A stretch of DNA of 64,000 bases. Source: Euptelea pleiosperma. Taxonomy: Eukaryota; Streptophyta; Magnoliopsida; Ranunculales; Eupteleaceae. The notes under the pieces were generated by a model. It was not told where the DNA came from. It did no database searches and saw only the letters and a list, made by a program, of their open reading frames with translations. Position 1 is the first letter of the stretch, and each line of letters starts with the position of its first letter. Positions 58,200-64,000 of the stretch are shown here, in pieces. The stretch is from the NCBI GenBank assembly GCA_035048495.1, contig CM068545.1, positions 16,451,702 through 16,515,701 of the forward strand, read 5' to 3'. Both the position numbers and the translations under genes were made by a program.

Positions 58200-58545
58200 A
58201 CAACTTCCCCACCTTGTATCCCAACTCTCTGCAAGCTTTCTCACATTTGGGACCTCCCTCATACCAGAAAATTCACATTTTGAGAGATTAACCCAAAGGA
58301 ACTTGCCTCAAAACATCTCAGGACGCATCTCAAGTATCTCAACTAACTAAGTGAAGCCTCTACCATGGAAATTATATCGTCTGCAAACTGAAAGTGAGAA
58401 ATTCCTAATCTGCTCATACCAGCTTTGAAACCTTGTAACAACCCTCCATCAACTGCTATGATGAATAAAAAGGGCGATAATGGATCACCTTGCCTGAAGC
58501 TTCTAAAACCGGCTGGAGCTCCATTCACTAGAATGGAAAAAAAAG
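58200..58545 (-). mobile_element. L1 LINE reverse-transcriptase fragment
   Basis: The minus strand (58528-58343) reads FRSFRQGDPLSPFLFIIAVD and FQFADDIISM, the catalytic region of L1 RT with FADD. It faces the neighbouring plus-strand L1 piece. Confidence 0.75.
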
Positions 58546-58557
58546 GTCGATGATAGT

Positions 58558-58768
58558 TGAATTAGTGATTTAGGGTTAGGTTTAGGTTTAGGAAGAAGAA
58601 GAGAAAGAAAGAAGAGAGAAGGATGTCATGTGAGCTTATTGCACAATGACTCCATAAATCTTATTTATGTAAGTCCCAAATACAAAAGACAAATATACCC
58701 CTCAAGGGAGTATTTACAGAACTATCTCCGATACATATAAAATACGTATTTCTACGTATATGATAACA
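58558..58768 (-). repeat. 3' LTR of the 58.6-64 kb copia
   Basis: Bounded by TG/CA ends on the minus strand; the part near 58558-58592 matches 63963-64000 apart from small changes in the telomere-like run. Confidence 0.8.
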
Positions 58769-58985
58769 CCCCCCTCAAGTTGGTGCATAGATATCTCTCA
58801 TGCCCAACTTGCACAAGCACTTATGGAGTTGCCAACTGGAAACTCCCTTCGTGAAAACATCTGCAACCTGTTTATCAGTCTTCACAAATGGGGTGCACAC
58901 TGCCCCAGAGATAATTTTCTCTCTAATGAAGTGTCGGTCCACCTCAATGTATTTGGCACGATCATGCTAAACGGGATTGTGAGCA

Positions 58986-61900
58986 ATGCTGATGGCGGCC
59001 TTGTTGTCACAATATAAGCTCACAGACTCTGAAACTGGGAAACCAAGTTTAGCAACCAACACTTTCAACCAAAGCATCTCACACAAGCCATTAGCCATTG
59101 CTCTGAATTCGGCCTCTGCACTAGATCTGACGACAACGGGTTGCTTCTTGCTTCTTCAAGTGACCAGATTGCCCCCAACAAAGATGCAATATCCAGAAGT
59201 GGATCTCCGATCATCTTTGGCCCCTGCCCAGTCTGCATCGGTATAAGCCTCTATACGCATACGGCCGTTCTTCTCAAACAGAAGACCTCTACCAAGGGCT
59301 GATTTGAGATACCTCAAGATCTAATGTGCTGCCTTTAAATGAACACCTCTGGGTGAGTGCATATACTGACTGATCACACTCACTGCATAGGCAATGTCGG
59401 GTCGAGTCAGGGAGAGATAGATCAATTGTCCAACTAGCCTCTGAAAGCTCCCTACATCTTGTAGTAGCTCACCACTGGCATCTGCTAGCTGGTGATTCTG
59501 CTCTATAGGAGTTTCCACTGGTTTGGTACCCAACTTGCCTGAGTCTTGTAACAAGTCTAAGACATACTTCCTCTGAGAGATGAAGATCCCCTGACTGGAT
59601 CTTGCAACTTCAATGCCTAGGAAGTATTTGAGAGGTCTTAGATCTTTGGTTTCAAACTCCTCCGCTAACTGAAGCTTCAGTTTGGCTACCTCTGCCGCAT
59701 CATTCCCTGTGAGAATGATGTCATCAACATAAACAATAAGGGCAGTGGTGTTCTTTCCTTGATGCTTCATAAATAGGGTGTGATCGGCCTGACTTTGAGT
59801 GTAACCCAATTTCTTCACGGCTAGGGTGAATCTCTCGAACCATGCCCTTGTAGATTGTTTAAGCCCATAGAGGGCTTTCTTCAGTCTACACATCTTGCTA
59901 CTATGTCCTGGTGGAGTGAATCAAGGAGGAGGCACCATGTAGACTTCTTCATGTAGGTCCCCATGAAGAAAAACATTCTTCACATCCAGCTGATGTAAAG
60001 GCCACTCTTGGTTTGCTGCCACTGACAAACCCTTATGGAGTTCATCTTTGCCATAGGTGCAAAGGTCTCAACATAGTCAATCCTATAGGTCTAGGTGTAC
60101 CCCTTGGCTACTAATCTCGCCTTGTACTTCTCAACAGACCCATCTGCTCTGTGTTTGACTGTGAACACCCATCTGCAACCCACAGGTTTCTTGCCTCTTG
60201 GCAGGTCAACAAAACCCATGCCCCATTCTTGTCCAGAGCTTTCATTTTCTCTATCATAGCAGCTTTCCATCTTGGTTGAGCCAGCCCTTCTGCCACTGAA
60301 GAGGGTATAGGAATAGTGGAAAGGGAAGTGATAAAGGCTTTATAGGAGGGGGACAAGGCATCATAGGAGACAAAGTGGCTCAGAGGATGCTGAGTGCAGC
60401 TTCTGACTCCTTTTCTTAGAGCAATGGGAAGATCAAAAGCATCAGTAGAAGAAGAAATGACAGGTATAGAAAGAGGTGAAGGATTACCTGGATCCAAGGT
60501 AGGAACCACTGGTACTGGATCAGTTGTGACTTTCTCCCTTTTGCTATAGACTTTGAGCTCTTTCTGAGCTCCAGGAGCACTATCAATCCCACTAGTAGTA
60601 TGAGTAGGTGGAGAGCTCCCAAACTTTAAAGGAGGGGATAGGAATATAACAGGAAGAGGAACAGTCCACCTCTCTTCATTACGACTCTACCCTTGAAGAG
60701 AGGTGGGGGAGAAAAAAGACAGCTCCTCACGGAAGGTGACATCCATGCAGACAAACTTCTTCCCAGAGGACGGATGGTAACACTTGTATCCCTTGTGGGT
60801 AGATGAGTAACCAAGAAAGATGCACTTGAGTGCTTTAGGATCGAGTTTGGTGCGATGGGGACCCAGGATATGTACATAGCATACACACCCAAAGATGCGA
60901 GGAGGAATAGTGAATAGAGGAGAGCCAGGAACAAGGACTTGAATAGGAGACTGGAAATTGAGCACTCGAGATGGCATTCTGTTAGTCAAGTAGGCAGCCG
61001 TCAACACAGCATCCGACTAATAAGATTTGGGGACCTGAGAGCCAATCAAGAGAGACCGAGCTATCTCAGTCAAGCGCCGCATTTTCCTTTCAGCTACACC
61101 ATTCTGTTGAGGGGTGTAGCTGCAGGAATTTTGGTGACAAATCCCATGGTCAATGAGGTAATGTTGAAGACCCCCAAACATATATTCTCTACCCTGGTCA
61201 GTACGAAGAACCTTGATGGAGATACCATACTGGGTCTGGATCATCTTATGAAAACCCTGAAAGATGGAATGAACCTCATCTTTAGTTTTCATGAGATAGA
61301 CCCATGTACACCTAGTATGATCATCAACAAAAGAAACAAAATAGCGGAAGCCAAAGATAGAAGTAGTGGGGGAAGGGCCCCATACATCAGAATGCATAAT
61401 GTCAAAACAAGTAGAACTTCTATTACCTTTGGAGGGATAATTCGATCTACAATGCTTGGAGAGCTCACAAGTCTCACAGCGTAAATCCGAAAAGGAAACA
61501 GAAGCAAACAAACTAGGAAATAAAAGTTTTAAATACTGAAAAGAGACATGCCCCAGACGGGCACGCCAGCTCAAAACAACATCTATCCTACTATTACTAC
61601 TAGCAGACGACTGTAGTGCGGTGGGCTCAGGAAGGCGTCCATCTAGAAGGTAGAGACCATTAGCTTCATGTCCAGTGCCAATCGTCCTCCTCATCTCTAG
61701 GTCCTGAAAGACACAAGAAGTAGGAGAAAAAGTGACACTACAGTTTAGAGTTTTAGTCAAAGCACTAACAGAAAGTAGGTTAGAAGTAAATCTGGGAACA
61801 TGCAAAACTGATGAAATAAGCAATTGGGGAGAGGGAATGATATTCCCTTTCCCAGACACAGAAGATAAGGTGCCATCAGCTGTCTTCACCTTATCACGGC

Positions 61901-63193
61901 CAGAATAGATGGAATAAGTAGAAAATAAAGAAGACAAGCCCGCCATGTGTTCCGAAGCCCCTGAATCAATGATCCAAGTCAGGTTGGATGATGGGAAAGA
62001 CACATGATGAGCAAGTCTAGTGACACCTGACTATGCAAAGGAGGTGGATGATGTGGCAGATAGACCATCAAGCTGCTGAAGCAATCGTCGAAGGCCTACA
62101 TACTCTGTGGCTGAAAAACTACTAGGAGGAGCTGAAGGAAGAGAGCTCGCCAGGGCCTGTCCTGGGGAAGGAGCAGAAGAATCCACACTGACTGTATGAG
62201 CACTGGAAGAGGCTGGCTGGCTAGGACGCCCATGTAGCTTCCAACACTTGGCACGCATATGCCCTAACTTGCCGCAGAAATCACACTTGGGCCTCTCTCT
62301 AGTCAGAGACTTCCCAGAAGAAGGTCTAGTAGGAGCATAAGATGGAGCTGAGGTAGTCTGATGAGATGGACCCCTCGAAGGCTGCTATAACTGCTGAGGC
62401 GGATAAGCAGGAGAAGCTGCTAGCGCTGATCGCTCTGGAAGGGGATGCTCACTCTGAAGAGAGATCCTCCTACTCTCCTCACTCTGAAGATAGGCATACA
62501 CCTCACTGAGAGAGGGAAGATCCATCCTACTACTCAAAATCTGAACACGGGCAAGCTCATAAGACGGATTGAGCCCAGCAAGGAAATCAAAGATCCGGCC
62601 CTTCTCTATAGATCGACGAAAGGGACCAATCTCTGATGGGTTGAGAGGCTGATAAGAGTAGTAATGATCGAGCTCCTGCCACAAGGTACGAAGAGCAGTG
62701 TAGTACTAAGAGAGAGACTTCTCCCCCTGCCGAAAGTGTGAGATAGTCTGTCGCAGCTGAAATGCCCGTCCTGTGTTCTGCTGCTGTGAGTAAGTCTTCT
62801 CAGTGATCTCCCAGACCTCTTGCGTTGTGCGCATAAATAAGAAACTCTCACTAATATCAGGCTCCATTAAGTTGAGGAGCCATGACATGACAGTGAGATC
62901 ATCTGTCTGCCACTGTCGATAAGAGGGATCAGATTTGGGAAGCTCAACCGTACGCTTGTAGTGTGGCCAAGTTTCCCACGGCCCCCAATGAACAACCGTG
63001 CAGCCTGAGCCCAGCGTAAGTAATTCGTGCCATCTAACTTTACTGAGGTGATCTGCAAACTTGGGTTCTCATAGGCTAAGTGCTGCACTATGGGGCCTCC
63101 AACTCCACTGGAGGGAACTTCTGTGCTCATGTCTGACCTGGATGGAGAAACCGTGGAAGGTGAAGGAACCACGGGAGGTGGAGGATCTGCCAT
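58986..63193 (-). pseudogene. copia gag-pol remnant
   Basis: The ATG is at 63193. In order on the minus strand: gag (LQITSVKLDGTNYLRWAQAA) with a frameshift near 62960 and a stop near 62703; CCHC knuckle CDFCGKLGHMRAKC near 62285-62245; protease [13 protein letters not shown] near 61970; GAG-pre-integrase and integrase, open from 62003 to 61017 ([23 protein letters not shown]); an RT N-terminal part 60509-60111 with frameshift; RT core with YVDDIILTG 59893-59321; RNase [13 protein letters not shown] near 59000. The family is close to the younger copia at 32368 but the copy is clearly older. Confidence 0.87.
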
Positions 63194-64000
63194 GGAGGAT
63201 TTCGGCCAAAAAAACAGCTATATAGAAAAGCTGAAGATCAACCCGATTGCTTGAGAAGACTAAAAAATCAAACCGAGGGCCCGAAAACATCCGTATAAGT
63301 CCCAAAGAGCCATGGTAGTAGCAAAGCCATGGATTGATGCACCATAGAGCTAATATAAGCCATTAGAGATTGAGAACAAACACCCAAAAAACCAAAAAAC
63401 CACCAATAGATCGCCCAAACAAGGGATAGGCAATGAGATGAGGAGTAAAAAAGCAAGAAACAGCAACAATCAACTGAATCAAGGGGAAATGAGAGCTGTT
63501 AGGGTGAAATCGCAGCCCAAGAAAGCTCCAAAAGTCGTCGGCAGAAAGTGAAGGGTGAAAAAAAGTTCATTGAAGCTTCAATCCTTCATGGATCAATGCA
63601 TAGGTGGATCCAATAGGTTCCTACAATAGTAAGGAGCCAAAACGAAGCAATAAACTCAGGCAAGAAGCCCCCATAAGATCAGATTTGTGACTAGTTCACA
63701 AAATCATAAAAAATATTTTTCGGAGAAGAAAGGCCTTAAGAGCATCCAAAAAAATCCAAAAAATCCCAGAAAAATCACTGAAAAACAGGAAAAATTGAGA
63801 TCTACCAAGGGGGAGAGTTTGGCGAAAAACCTCGAAAAAATTTTGATTGGCTGATGACGTCATCTTACGGCATGATGATGTCAGCTGATGCTAGAACTCC
63901 GACGATCTCGCTCCAGTCATATTCCCGATGTAAACCAATAATAAATGGCTCTGATACCAAGTTGAATCAGTGATTTAGGGTTAGGGTTAGGTTTAGGTTT

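Larger units (their letters stand above)
58558..64000 (-). mobile_element. decayed Ty1/copia element, 5' LTR cut by window end
   Basis: The 3' LTR (211 bp) is 58558-58768, starting TGTTATCATATACG and ending AATTCA on the minus strand. The polypurine tract is at about 58769-58775. The primer-binding site TGGTATCAGAGC lies at about 63959-63948, and the 5' LTR begins at 63963 and leaves the window. Both LTRs carry telomere-like TTTAGGG/TTTAGG repeats near their 3' end. The coding region has several stops and frameshifts. Confidence 0.88.

Noticed and set aside
1..64000. A new defence, biosynthetic or toxin-type gene cluster.
   Set aside because: The host genes are unrelated, independently organised nuclear genes, and the rest is transposon-derived; nothing supports a multi-gene system here.

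Overview
This is 64 kb of plant nuclear DNA: AT-rich, with intron-bearing genes whose introns hold Ty1/copia, L1 and RTE retrotransposons, MITEs and Helitron-like elements. All five host genes have clear angiosperm counterparts. The sequence alone does not settle the species. I see no bacterial or organellar block, no CRISPR array and no confident tRNA or rRNA gene.

Host genes in order. (1) 1590-10932 (+): the last ten coding exons of a STE20/GCK-type protein kinase; the catalytic exons lie left of the window. (2) 13527-19477 (-): a PRA1-family (PRA1.H-like) prenylated-Rab-acceptor gene with first and last exons present, but with a middle coding segment I could not find in a 5.2 kb intron. 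(3) 23881-24273 (+): a small single-exon VQ-motif protein, predicted WRKY partner. (4) 26081-42018 (+): a seven-exon organelle-targeted homologue of PrmA, the ribosomal protein L11 methyltransferase. (5) 43776-46013 (-): a three-exon nuclear-type SR-rich protein, convergent with PrmA. (6) 51160-55829 (+): the malectin-like 5' part of an RLP4-like receptor-like protein; its LRR and membrane exons are not in the window.

Mobile DNA fills most of the rest. Intron 7 of the kinase gene holds two hAT-like MITEs, an RTE relic split by an L1 tail, further L1 pieces and a Helitron-like element. Intron 4 of PrmA holds an old minus-strand copia element that was itself split by a younger plus-strand copia element with target duplication and both LTRs intact. 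The 48.3-51.0 kb interval upstream of the RLP4-like gene is a cluster of MITEs and long-inverted-repeat elements, one of them split by a hAT-like MITE. The right end, 58558-64000, is a decayed minus-strand copia element whose LTRs carry telomere-like repeats and whose 5' LTR runs off the window.

The genes do not form a pathway or operon; they are independent nuclear genes. I found no new enzymatic or defence system. The most informative material is the transposon layering: several insertions can be ordered in time because target duplications and interrupted reading frames are visible, and several short element families look worth defining.
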